Shown here piece after piece: positions 1-10,504 of a stretch of 64,000 nucleotides of DNA. This stretch comes from Basidiobolus meristosporus CBS 931.73 (taxonomy: Eukaryota > Basidiobolomycota > Basidiobolomycetes > Basidiobolales > Basidiobolaceae). Numbering within the stretch: the stretch's first letter is position 1; each line of letters begins with the position of its first letter. The position numbers and the translations under genes were made by a program. Below the pieces are notes generated by a model. That model had not been told where the DNA came from. It did no database searches and saw only the letters and a list, made by a program, of their open reading frames with translations. Location: NCBI GenBank assembly GCA_002104905.1, contig MCFE01000035.1, positions 124,001 to 188,000 on the forward strand, read 5' to 3'.

Positions 1-347
1 TGGGGTTAGCCGAAATATATGCGTCACCCTTCATGCTATCATCCCCTGGTTAACCGATGGAAAAAAAGGTGGCAAATGGCCAAAAAAGGACACGTCTCAC
101 GTGACTGTAGCGTGGGTGATAGTTCTGAAATACAAACAAGTCGATTGGCAGATCATGAAGGAAATTTTATGATCAAGCCGTGACAGTCGGGCATAAGCAA
201 GTTCCATTTCAATACTCCGCCTCGTAAGTGTGAGTCAATGGTTTGAGGATGTTTCATGAACCATTTAACTTGTAAATTCTGGCCTCTTCTCGGTAGAAAC
301 TCTCTCTCTTCACACCACATCAACGACGCGGGGATTGCTCTGATAGC
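1..347. other. 5' flank of the GT2 gene, no gene seen
   Basis: I see no coding region. A CT-rich stretch (tctctctcttcacacc, about 299-314) lies just before the first gene and looks like a fungal transcription-initiation or leader region. No clear TATA box is visible. Confidence 0.4.
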
Positions 348-1718
348 ATGTTGTACTTGACTGCGGATCTATTTCCGGTATTCATTCCTTTTGGGATAGT
401 CGGCCTCTATCGCTACCTGTGGTATGTGATCAAGCTTCTGGCGTACATGACTTACAAGCCACGAAGGCCGTTACCCAATCCAACCTACCACGCGCGACAG
501 GATGTGACCATCGTAGTACCGACCATCGATGCCGGTGAGGAGTTCAAAGAGGCTGCACATTCATGGCTAATGAACGATCCCAAAGAGATTTTGATCATCA
601 CGGAAACCAAAATGGTGGGCCCCTTGCAAGAATTGGCGAACCTGGTCAACCCAGAGAAGATTCGGGTGTTCTCGGTCCCAAAAGCCAACAAAAGGTTGCA
701 AATGGTAGAGGGGATACGTCATGTCACCACAGAAATCCTAGTGTTTGCCGATGATGATGCGATATGGCCACCGACATTGCTTGACTACATCTTGGCATGC
801 TTCGAGGATCGCAAGATGGGCGGTGTCGGCACTTCTCAGACAGTCAAAGCTGTTGGGAACTTTCAAACGGTCTGGGAGGTTTTGGCGGGATTTCGGTTGA
901 CTCAAAGGAACATCGAGGTGGCTGCCTCGACCCACATAGATGGAGGAGTATGCTGTTTGTCTGGACGAACAGCTTGTTATCGTACCTGCATACTAAAGGA
1001 CCCAGCATTCATCCACGAGTTCACGAATGATTTCTGGTTGGGGAAGTACCAACTCAACTCGGGTGACGACAAGTTTCTAACTCGATGGGTGGTAAAAAAT
1101 GGATGGAATACTTACATACAGGCTTGTCCCGAGGCAGAGCTGCAGTCAACGTTTAAAAACAATTGGCGTTTTTTAAAGCAGGTCCTTCGCTGGACGCGGA
1201 ACACCTGGCGTTCTGATATCCGGTCGCTGTGCACCGAGCGTGTCATTTGGTACAGATACCCGTATGTTGCGTTTACCATGCTGGACAAATTCTTCAATCC
1301 AATCACTCTTTTGGCGGGACCAGTACTAGTTGGGCTCCTCTGCTACAAGTCGTTCAAAGGGAACTACCACTTGCCCCTATGGAATGTAGTCACATCCTAC
1401 ATCATCTGGCTGTTGATCACTCGCTGTGTCAAGTTGCTACCGCATTTCTGGCGTAGACCGCAGGATATCATCCATGTCCCAGCATTCCTGATCTTTAACT
1501 ACTACTTTTGCATCATGAAGATCTATGCGCTGTTCACTCTACATGTAACTGCGTGGGGTACTCGCCAGGGTGTCGATATAGATGACAACGAGAACGATGA
1601 GAAGGCCTTCTCGTCACACTTGGAGAACGATGAGAAAAAAATGAAGTTTCGAGATATCCCTGATCTCAAGATTGAGATGATACACGACACTCCAGAGATG
1701 TACCAGAATACTCATTGA
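348..1718 (+). CDS. Membrane glycosyltransferase family 2 polysaccharide synthase
   Basis: A single uninterrupted frame of 456 residues. The GT-A fold signatures of processive GT2 synthases (hyaluronan, cellulose and chitin synthase relatives, and the fungal Cps1/type 2 glycosyltransferase group) are all present. They are an N-terminal membrane segment at about residues 5-33, the UDP-sugar strand TIVVPTID (54-61), the metal-binding DDD at 135-137, the GDD acceptor motif at 239-241 and the product-binding QVLRW at 278-282. Hydrophobic segments at about 310-335, 343-360 and 375-402 form the transmembrane pore. The family moves a nucleotide-sugar-derived polymer across the plasma membrane; the sugar cannot be told from sequence. 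The acidic tail (about 409-430) is not a family feature. Start chosen at the first ATG, followed by the membrane segment. Family confident, substrate unknown. Confidence 0.9.
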   Translation: MLYLTADLFPVFIPFGIVGLYRYLWYVIKLLAYMTYKPRRPLPNPTYHARQDVTIVVPTIDAGEEFKEAAHSWLMNDPKEILIITETKMVGPLQELANLVNPEKIRVFSVPKANKRLQMVEGIRHVTTEILVFADDDAIWPPTLLDYILACFEDRKMGGVGTSQTVKAVGNFQTVWEVLAGFRLTQRNIEVAASTHIDGGVCCLSGRTACYRTCILKDPAFIHEFTNDFWLGKYQLNSGDDKFLTRWVVKNGWNTYIQACPEAELQSTFKNNWRFLKQVLRWTRNTWRSDIRSLCTERVIWYRYPYVAFTMLDKFFNPITLLAGPVLVGLLCYKSFKGNYHLPLWNVVTSYIIWLLITRCVKLLPHFWRRPQDIIHVPAFLIFNYYFCIMKIYALFTLHVTAWGTRQGVDIDDNENDEKAFSSHLENDEKKMKFRDIPDLKIEMIHDTPEMYQNTH

Positions 1719-2653
1719 GCTTTATCTAGCAGGAGGATTTTGAAGCAACTGTGTCTGGCGCAGGTGGTTGTGGTTCAAGAGCAGACTCTAAGTTTGATTT
1801 GCACCGTAAGACAGGAGTGTTCTTTTTTGGGTTGAAGATTTTAGTTTATTGAGGAATAGGTTTTATTTTATTACGAGACTGGTTTTACCCTACAAATTCG
1901 TGCTGGTTACTTCACCATAATTCCATGGAATATTGATGCACAAGCCCATTAGTCCAAACTCGCATTGAATAGATAAATATACTTTGAGATAGGTTTAGAG
2001 TATTGAATGGCCGTTGCATCAACTATATATACATGTGACCAGATTGGTTCTTGCTTCCAACGAGCCAACGCCACTAAAGAAGGCAATACTAAACATGGTC
2101 AATCGGAATGTATGCTGCTGGCTGGCTGGCCATCCCTTGAGTGACAAACCTACTGCAGGCTTAGTCTCCAACTGGCTTCTCAATTCTATCATTGGTTATG
2201 CTGGCCGGGGCCTTTGTCTGGGTGTCATCTTCGGGTATGGAGCTTAATCCTACTCGGAGGCGGAAAGCGAATTTTCAGTCGACTTGATTATACATATATA
2301 TTTGCTTGTTTCTGTTTATTCGAAAAAACCGACTTTCTAACATCTAACAGTACCTTTTCTACGAGTGTCTACGGAATATACTTGTAATCTTTTTCACGAT
2401 AGCGAAGGATTACGGTGTATGGGTGGTTGATGTGCCACTGTAAATCAAATATTACTCAACTAAATGGACCAAGATGATTTTAGGATGATTATTACTTAAT
2501 TTGGTAATTTCACTATGTTTCAATATCTGGCGTGACTGCTACTTCCCAACCAAAATTTAACTAACTTTTGGTATCAATACCAAATGGTATCAACGATTGA
2601 TATAAATAGAAGTAAACAGTTGAGGAAATGAAGGCACCAGTTGGCAATGCCTC
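1719..2653. other. Convergent intergenic region, no gene seen
   Basis: AT-rich spacer between the 3' ends of the GT2 gene (+) and the kinase gene (-). It carries several AATAAA-like and TATATA stretches suited to polyadenylation, and only short unsupported open frames. Confidence 0.4.
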
Positions 2654-4482
2654 CTACATTTGTTTGAGTGCGTCTTTTATGAATCCGCGAAACAGCCGGA
2701 ACTGCCTCTTATCACCAGATAGTCTTTTGATCAAAACTGCGGTTTTGCTAGTCCTAGGGATTTCGGAGATCTTGATTCTCGCTGAAAATGTCTTCTTTTC
2801 TACTATATTCCGGTGGGCTTCTGTCAAGGACGGGGAATGCTGACAAACTAATTTTGACTTTGCATCTATTATATAGGCGAACTGGTGCTGATCTAGAAAC
2901 TGGATCATCTTCGTCAGCATTAAGGAGGCTTTCTCGTTGGAAAAGGTGACAACACAATGGTTCAAGTAGACCAGGAGACTGGTTTCATTGAAGTGTTTGG
3001 TCTGAAGCCCCACAGTGCTGTCATCGTCATCACTTTCCTCTAAGTCCAGTAACTCCAGACTTCGTGCAATTAGCTCATACAAAGAAGTTACCGGACTTCT
3101 TTTGACTAACACCCGTTCCGGGGAGGCACTGTCTTCCTCGCCCAACTCATATTCGTTTTCTAAAGACAGTTGTATCTGAATCTCCGTTTGGTACAAGCAA
3201 GCACTCATTTCTATGAGAACCTGAGGGTCGATCTCACGAGGTAAAGAGATTTTCTCCAATGGATTTAAAAATGGGATCGAAGCAAGTGAAACGTCGTTAA
3301 GGAATATATGTTTATATACATCGGTGATATTGATGCGACGCTTACGGTTAGGATCCAAGCAACGTGCGAGAAGGGTCTTACACTCTGAATAGGTCATGTC
3401 AATAATAGAACCGAAGTGGAGCAGCTTTCTTGCTCTTACCAAATGATATATTACTCGGGTATTTGACTTTACCGGTCATGACACGCTCTAAATTCTTTGG
3501 CTTGGAAGGGTCTCCAAAGGGTAGGTATCCAGCGACCATCACAAAAAGAACCACACCTATAGTGATTGGGTTAGCTTTTCAGAAGGAAGAGTGGTATAAG
3601 ATTTCGAATTACCAAGAGACCAAATGTCTACTTCTGGACCTAAACCATGGTTAAACGATAGTTGAGAAAGGATTGAGCAACCTGATACTTACCAACATAG
3701 GACTCTCCGCGTAGAATCTCGGGTGCGGTGTAGGGAAGCGAACCACATGCAGTTTTAAGAACGGCGTTCCGATTGTAGAAGTTGGCCAGTCCAAAATCGA
3801 TTAGTTTGATGTTATCTTCCTTGTCGACAAGGATATTCTACAGTGGAGTGGGGATAAGATGCAACGTCCGATACAATGATGGCACATCGAAGTTACCTCG
3901 ATTTTAATATCGCGATGCGTGATGCTGTAACTGTGGCAGTAGCCTAATCTCAGATTGGTCAATGCTCCCTTCAGTGCGCATGTAAATTACTCACTCAATG
4001 CTGCGACTATCTGCTGAAAATATTGCTTGGCCTTTTCTTCGGAGATTCCTTGCTTGCCAATCTTCTGTCCCAGCTGACAACCATCTACGTACTCATAGAA
4101 CAAGTAGTAGTGTGTATCAGTTGCTCGAAAATTCTTTAAGGTTACAATGCTTGGATGGAGAAGCAGGCGAGCCATATTGGCCTCGCGCACTACACGTTTC
4201 TCCATGGATTTTGTCCTCTTCACGTCATGCGCCGCACCACGACGGATTTGCCGCTGGATGATTTTTACTGCGTACTGAAGGCTCATTAGGTCTAGATATA
4301 TATATAGTACTCGCCTAGTATTGAAAACATACTTTCTCTCCAGTGGCTGGATCCATTATCAACTTCACTTTGCCGTAGCTTCCCTCGCCAAGGGACTTGA
4401 TCACTGAAAACTCACCCAACGGGGTCCTTAGAATCCCACGACTAGCACTCCTCAGTGACAAAGCAATCCGTTTGGAAACCAT
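2654..4482 (-). CDS. Serine/threonine protein kinase with C-terminal KA1-like domain (Kin1/MARK-like, CAMK group)
   Basis: Seven exons: 4333-4482, 3995-4274, 3897-3943, 3693-3837, 3613-3639, 3440-3556 and 2654-3384. The introns are 51-59 bases and all phases agree, giving 498 residues. The kinase core shows the glycine loop GEGSYGKVKL, the VAIK lysine in YAVKII, the catalytic loop HRDIKIEN, DFG (IDFGLANF), the APE box (TAPE), VDIWSLG and a final RxxI-type helix. The N-lobe sits at residues 26-36 and the core ends near 285. A weakly conserved linker follows. The last 45 residues (FSARIKISEIPR ... LSGDKRQF) look like a KA1 membrane/autoinhibitory domain of Kin1/MARK/Snf1 relatives. Such kinases act in polarity and nutrient signalling; the substrate here is unknown. 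The start at 4482 is the first in-frame ATG after a stop. Further upstream exons are possible (4551-5179). Confidence 0.82.
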
Positions 4483-4550
4483 TAGGTAAGTGGAGTTTAG
4501 CTACTCAATGGGGATTTCCAAGATTGGGTGATTGAGGAAATGTACTCAAC

Positions 4551-5179
4551 CCACATCCCACCAGTGTCTTATATTTCGATCGATCTGGGAAACAATGGAA
4601 ATCGGTGCATGCGCCGGCAGGGAACTTCCAAAATTCCCTTGCGTTCGGCCATTGTTCTTGGTTTATCTGTGACTGCAAGCACTGCCTAACTCTAGATTGA
4701 TTGCATTCTATTGCTTGAGATTTGGTCGATTTTGGACCGTCAATGACCTGCACATCAACGGAAATCATCGGTTAGGGACTCCATGTGAATTGCAGACTAT
4801 CTACTTTATTATGTGAGAACTGACAAGATTACTCTCACGTAGAAGACGTCTATTTCCGCGAAGTCCAGTGAAGTCGTAGCGAACTCTCTCGATGCTGGAG
4901 TTTCTTGATCAGGTTGTCTCGGTCAGTTATCGTCGGCATATAGGATCGAATGATATCTCGGCCAAAGCGGTGCTGACTTGGCGGGGAGAAGAGAAACTTG
5001 TCAGGTCGGAGTTTGGTCGGACCTGACTTGGGCTTGGGGGAAGTCCAGTGAAGAGTACTACTAGGCAATATAACCCAATCATCCGATAGCCCATTGTCTA
5101 CTGGCTTATTACTACTTTTTCCAAACACCTGCCCGTTTATCCATGAAAACATACTCTTCATCGGAAATAGAATAGTCAA
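4551..5179 (-). other. Possible upstream exons of the kinase, or a separate small gene
   Basis: A 109-residue open frame (4850-5179) and a second open block (4551-4747) lie just upstream of the kinase start on the same strand. The second block is bordered by a plausible acceptor (gtgcag) and a donor (gttgag). I could not join them to the kinase in frame: the obvious 50-base intron (4501-4550) brings a stop codon into phase. Neither block has a recognisable domain. They could be 5' UTR, alternative exons or chance. Confidence 0.2.
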
Positions 5180-8100
5180 GAGAGGAGATTTGCTGTGCGA
5201 ACGGTTGCTAATCTGTCTCCAGGAGGTGGTTTTATACTCATTTGCTTGAGGAGATGGTGTACGCTATTTGCTCAGATCTGTCACGCCCCCATGTTCCACG
5301 TTTGCCATTGGGCAGAGCGAGCATGATTTAGTATATATTGTGTAGCTAGGACAGCAGCCCAATCATCGCCTGATCAACAGCAATACCCTACCAACGATCC
5401 ATCGTACAATAGGATACAACTTAGTTTTGCGTATATTAACTCCTTTTTCTCCCTAACTCAGCTCCCCTGATTGCGATCTAACAAGTACATGAGCCGTTGA
5501 TGGGACTTGTGATTTGGCATGGAGGCCACTCTTGATTGAAAGGGTCTTGTGATTTAGCTTGCTACATAAATGCCACTTGTGATTTGATAGAGATGATGCT
5601 GGTTTCTCATGAAGGGATAGAGGTACTCGTGTTGGAAATTGGCGTATTGGTTGCTATTATCATTAATTTAGGTTTATGCAAATGTTACTATTCATGGCTA
5701 GAATTTCCGTTACGAGAGGCAATGACCCTAAAGGAGAGATGGGTGTTTCAGCTGCTTGATGCAGACACTGAGGTTGTGGCATCCATTGGAGTGAAAGCTA
5801 TGCTCCGCCAATGGCTTTTATGTTACGAGGACACACATCTGCCGAGCCCACTGGTGTTTCGGTTGTTCTGTAAGCTTTCCCTGCCTTGTTTACTTTCTAT
5901 AAAATATTTGTATAGATATGCGCTTGCGAAGTAGTACATTGAATCGACGCATCCACTTGGTGTGGTTTTGGGTTGCATGCGAGTAGTGTATTCATTGTGT
6001 GTACCTTCGATGATTGGTGGCAACTCCGATATATCCAAGACTCTCCAAAAAACCATTGTAAGATTCACAGGCATTCGCATGTGCTATTAACCCTCCCTCG
6101 CCCCTTTAGAAGGAACACGTAAACGGGTATTGTACATCTACGAGGTCAATAATTGTGCTGAGACAAGGTATCAAGCACCATAGTCCATGGGCTCGGTATT
6201 TAAGCGCTGAACCATGCTCACTGGGTTGTACTAAACCCAGTGCAGTCTCTAGTGCTATTTCAAAGATTGATTCAAGACCATTGTAGTTGGCATTGATATA
6301 TTTTCAACCATATAAATAATTACGCTTCAAACCAATCACTCTCTTTTAATATATCAAGTCATACAAAATTATTTATGCACAACAAATACAATTGCTATGG
6401 CACCAAATTATTCGGCCAGCAATTATGACTTTAGTGTAGGTTCAAAAAACATATACTTGAGGAATTTCAAGCGATTATTACGAATGACATACCAAACCAT
6501 TCTAACAGAATATACTCTAGCCGTATATCTACTTTTACAATGCTTCATTGTATCTTTGGTAAGCGCGTTGACGTGTTGGCAATATATTATTGCTTAGAGA
6601 CAAATTCCCTATGAATACGAGCAACCAGTTATAGTAGTAGTGGCAACCTGAGGAGAAACAAGGTGTGGAATCACTTGAACAATTGGTAAACACACTGTAA
6701 TTTATCAACTATCGTGAAATATCGTTGATAGCTTTAATCTGTACACAGGTAGCCGTGGTACCATCGTCATATCGAAGCCCATGTATTGTGCATCTTTTAG
6801 TGTCATGATTTTAGGTGGCCGTGTTGATTTCTTCAACTCATAACTATACTCGTTATCATATAACCATCTTTCTGTTAAACTCTAATAACCCAATCATCAT
6901 AGTGATATTCTTTTTTGTCACTAAACTAACAATACAAATGCAAGCGTTGGCAATGAAGGTGGTAATGAATACTTGTAGCTTGGTTGATATAATAGATATC
7001 AGGATGGTCAGTATTCTGTGGAATGGACATTTTGATCCTGACATGTTGCAAACTAAGAAATGCTGTGGGGTACCTCAGTTATTTTGAATGGTAACCGATG
7101 TTCAATAAAGTAGCGATACTCTGCAACACAAATTAATTCCCATAGAGTTAAAAGGGGCTACCTAGAATCCCATAAATAGATACAATTCATGATACCGTCA
7201 GAAGTTTTTGCCTTTGTGAATAGGCTTATATCCAGCTATTCATGTTACGTGAATTCATATGAAGTGAAGTAGTGGAACCAACTCAGTCATGGGTTTCTTG
7301 TTATTATAGACTGGGGCACATTCTTCATGATTTCAATCGTCTGAGTTCTCAACTCCAATCCGCATTCTTGAATGCTCAAGTTTTAAGCCATCTCGGTAAG
7401 CTTTGTTCATTTTTCAAGTGACAGTTAATGTTGTGCTATGCAGGCCAAAGAAAAAAGGCTTGGTTGCTCGGAGAATATTTCACACGTCATTGTTTCCAGC
7501 TGAACGAACACTTGTGAGCTTTGTTTTAACAAATAAACCGATGAGTGGATGGGTTACCTCCAAGCTCCGATCGGATGGGCTTGTTTTAACTATGGAATTG
7601 AGCTTGGCCATCCTGTATTTTTATACAAGTTGAATAAGTGGAATATCATTCGTGATATTTTTATGTTTGTATAACAAGAATAAACCTTTATCATATTGTA
7701 AAAAGCATGATGTGCAACAACACGCACATTTTCAGGTGACAAACTAAACAGCTTGTGGAATGTACACCATAGTATTCAAATCACAATTTGACCGCAGCTA
7801 TTGTGATTATCCAAAAATACAGAAACTCTTTACTGTTACATCTATTTATTTTCAACTTTTTGAAGCACAAACTTTCAAGCAAGATCTTTTGGTACGTGTA
7901 ATTTCTGAGCATGCTAAGATCTGCCTCACACGTCACTGATAACTATACATAATCACCTACTCTTCTCTACTGGCTTATTACAATGAATATGGCCTTCCGA
8001 ATGACAGATTAATGAACTCTCCATTGGGGGCCCAGCGTAATTGACTGGCCGGGGCTGTTCATGGTTACATTGTTAGCTTTGGTTCGCTTGTGACAAAGTA

Positions 8101-9314
8101 TTCATGAAACTGATCTCTGAATGAAGATTATACTAGAGCATCTTTATATTGAAACCTCCTTTAATAGCTCATTCTTACATGATTTATGCTTGAACAGTTC
8201 TAAGCTCCCAACAGGCAAGCTACACTCGTGCTGATGCTCTTTGTATGCTTCTCCTGTGTCAAAATACGCAGTCCTCTAGCTCCTTGGGATTACCTGTATC
8301 AAAACTGGGTTTCCCAAGACTGGTCATAGCTACTGCGTGGTTTATTTGGACACATCAACACAAGTGCACGAACACCTGCGAATATAATAAGGTATCGAAC
8401 CTTTTGCTAATACTGAAGCCTGAGTCCAATTGGCTCATAACACCGGCTATAACAGCCATAATCTTGTAAACAATAAAGAGAAAAAATGGTCAGCCTATAA
8501 CCAGAGAGGCTCAGCTTTCAACATTTTTGCCTCCACAGCTTTTTAAGACGTAGAATAGGAACCCAATGACATAACATGACTTCTCTGTAAAAGCTTATAC
8601 ATTTCAGATGGATCATTCCAGAGCAAAAGAATCATTGGTTACAACTCGGAGGATGGCCGGTCAGATCAAGATCTCTGCACCCTACCGCTACTGGGATAAG
8701 AAATCATTTGCTCTATCATCACGAAATACACTCAATCTAGCTCTGCACATCCTTGGCATCCTATATATCATGAACACTGCATACTTGTCTGGTCGAATCA
8801 ATACAATATATGCCTAAAATGCATTGGAAGATAGGAGCCAGACCAGGGTCCCCAGCACAAGTTCATGGAATCAGGCAACTCGAGTCCTGCCACCTGTGGT
8901 CACTATCGCATAAACTTTGTTAAAGACCATGATGAGAGGGTTCGGGAATAGATACTATGACTGCCAACACAAATTAAACAAAAGTAGCCTCCGGAAACTA
9001 GCCGTAATGAGCAGTCAAGTCGCCACTCTTATGTGGAATATTCCATATATCTACTGAAGCACTCTGCCATGGCCTGTCTGCTGTTTCCGTAACGTCTCTA
9101 ACTATATCATTGTCGTATTCTTTATGCATCTCATAACCAACTTGGGTCTAACTTTAAAATTGCAGAAAATATACGCTTCAATCCAGAGATTTATTTATGA
9201 TCCATACCAATGTGTGAAAATTAAAATCAGTTTGATCATTCCTTAAACCATTTTCAATTTCAGACCTGGAGTTCTTTTCATCCACAACACCAAACCATCA
9301 CGAACAGCTCAAAC
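5180..9314. other. Long AT-rich, gene-poor tract with coding-like fragments
   Basis: About 4.1 kb without a recognisable gene. Three copies of the 10-mer CTTGTGATTT occur at 5506, 5546 and 5576. A TATA-like box (tataaata, about 6311) precedes a 66-codon frame at 6397. Possible exon fragments on the + strand (6397-6561, 6815-7087, 7307-7395, 7442-7513) hold hydrophobic or ordered-looking peptide text, but I could not join them into one protein. The remaining open frames (for example 5536-5934 and 8608-8817) have no domain support. This could be ageing intergenic DNA or a decayed gene. Confidence 0.35.
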
Positions 9315-10504
9315 ATGTCTCTTGTAGCGGATTATGGTTCAGACTCCGAAGATTACTCTGAAGATGAGAATAACACCTCGAAAACCCTTCAGGAAAAGCC
9401 TCAAATTAGTGCTAAGAAGGAGAAATCTTCTGGATCGGTCAAGTTTATCGTAGATCTCCCAAAATTCGAAGAGGAAGAAGATAAAACGCCAACCACGGTA
9501 AACAAAAAACCCGGAAGAACAAGCTTATTCGACATGCTACCAAAACCAAAAAACTCTTCCACCAAAGCAACAACCGATTTGAAGCCACCTAACGTTTCTA
9601 AAGGCAAAGCGCTGTATGATCCCCATAAATCAGACGCTCGAATCCAAGAAACCAAAACAGCCTCTTCTCCTTTGGCAAGTACAAATACAGAAAAGATCAA
9701 ATCTGCGCCAGCCTCGTTTTTTCCAATGGGTAAATATTTTCTTTCAGACCAAACCAGCCTTTGTATTATATATATATATATATATAGGCGCCTTTAAAGG
9801 ATCTTTGAATGTACCCATGCTAACTAGTGTGTAATTCCATATAGATGTCAAACAAAAGAAGCCTGCTCAAATCGTGGAAGTCCAGGCCGAAAATCCTGTA
9901 CAAGATATAGTCAGTGAAAAACCAGCGGGACCCGAACCTGCGCCTGTTGAATACACAGCAGCCTCTATGTATGCCTACGATGAAACAAATCCTTACTACT
10001 ATGACTCTAGTGCATATTCTGCATATGCTTATCAGGACTCAAACCAATACTACCAGGAAGATCAGCCCCAAGAGGATGTTCTAGAGGAAGAGGCAATTAC
10101 TTACTTGATGGGAAGAAGGGCTGGAAGAGGGCAGGCCAGCGCTATCAACATTACCACTATTAATCAACAGGACCAGCTGCATGACCCAAACATGCCAACA
10201 ATAACGTCAGCAGGATCCAGCTCTTTCGGCCAAGTTCCGGTAAGTAGCGTTAACATCATTGATATTTTCCAAAACTCAACGTGATGTATATATTTAGGCA
10301 TACAAAGTATCCGGCAATCAAAAGCGCAAGCATAACATCATGTTCCTAGCCCATCAAGCTAAAGCAAGAGAGGCTGAACTCCAGGATTTCTATGCTCTCA
10401 ATAAGAAAACGAAAAAAGAAACACAAAGCAAATATGGTGAGAACGCGCGTCTTTGGAACGGCTTGTATTCATGTCTAACATCCATCAATTCTGCAGGGTT
10501 TTGA
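9315..10504 (+). CDS. PRCC: PRCC-like protein (proline-rich PRCC C-terminal domain)
   Basis: Four exons: 9315-9729, 9845-10239, 10298-10436 and 10497-10504. All phases match, giving 318 residues. The first intron is 115 bases and carries a TA repeat; the last exon codes only the final residue and the stop. The N-terminus (SLVADYGSDSEDYSEDE) is typical of PRCC-type nuclear proteins. The middle is low-complexity and Tyr/Ser-rich. The C-terminal block has KRKHNIMFLAHQAKARE and ends QSKYGF, the hallmark of the PRCC C-terminal domain (mitotic checkpoint, Mad2B-interacting family). In animals PRCC is a nuclear, splicing-associated protein that binds MAD2B; the role in fungi is little studied. Identification rests mainly on the last 50 residues. 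ATG chosen because the conserved acidic N-terminus starts there. Confidence 0.87.
9755..9787. repeat. TA dinucleotide repeat inside PRCC intron 1
   Basis: An uninterrupted TA run (about 9768-9786) within the first intron of the PRCC-like gene. A simple-sequence repeat, likely length-variable between strains. Confidence 0.6.

Noticed and set aside
8608-8817. 69-codon frame on the plus strand
   Set aside because: No domain, no homologue recognised and no supporting promoter; likely chance.
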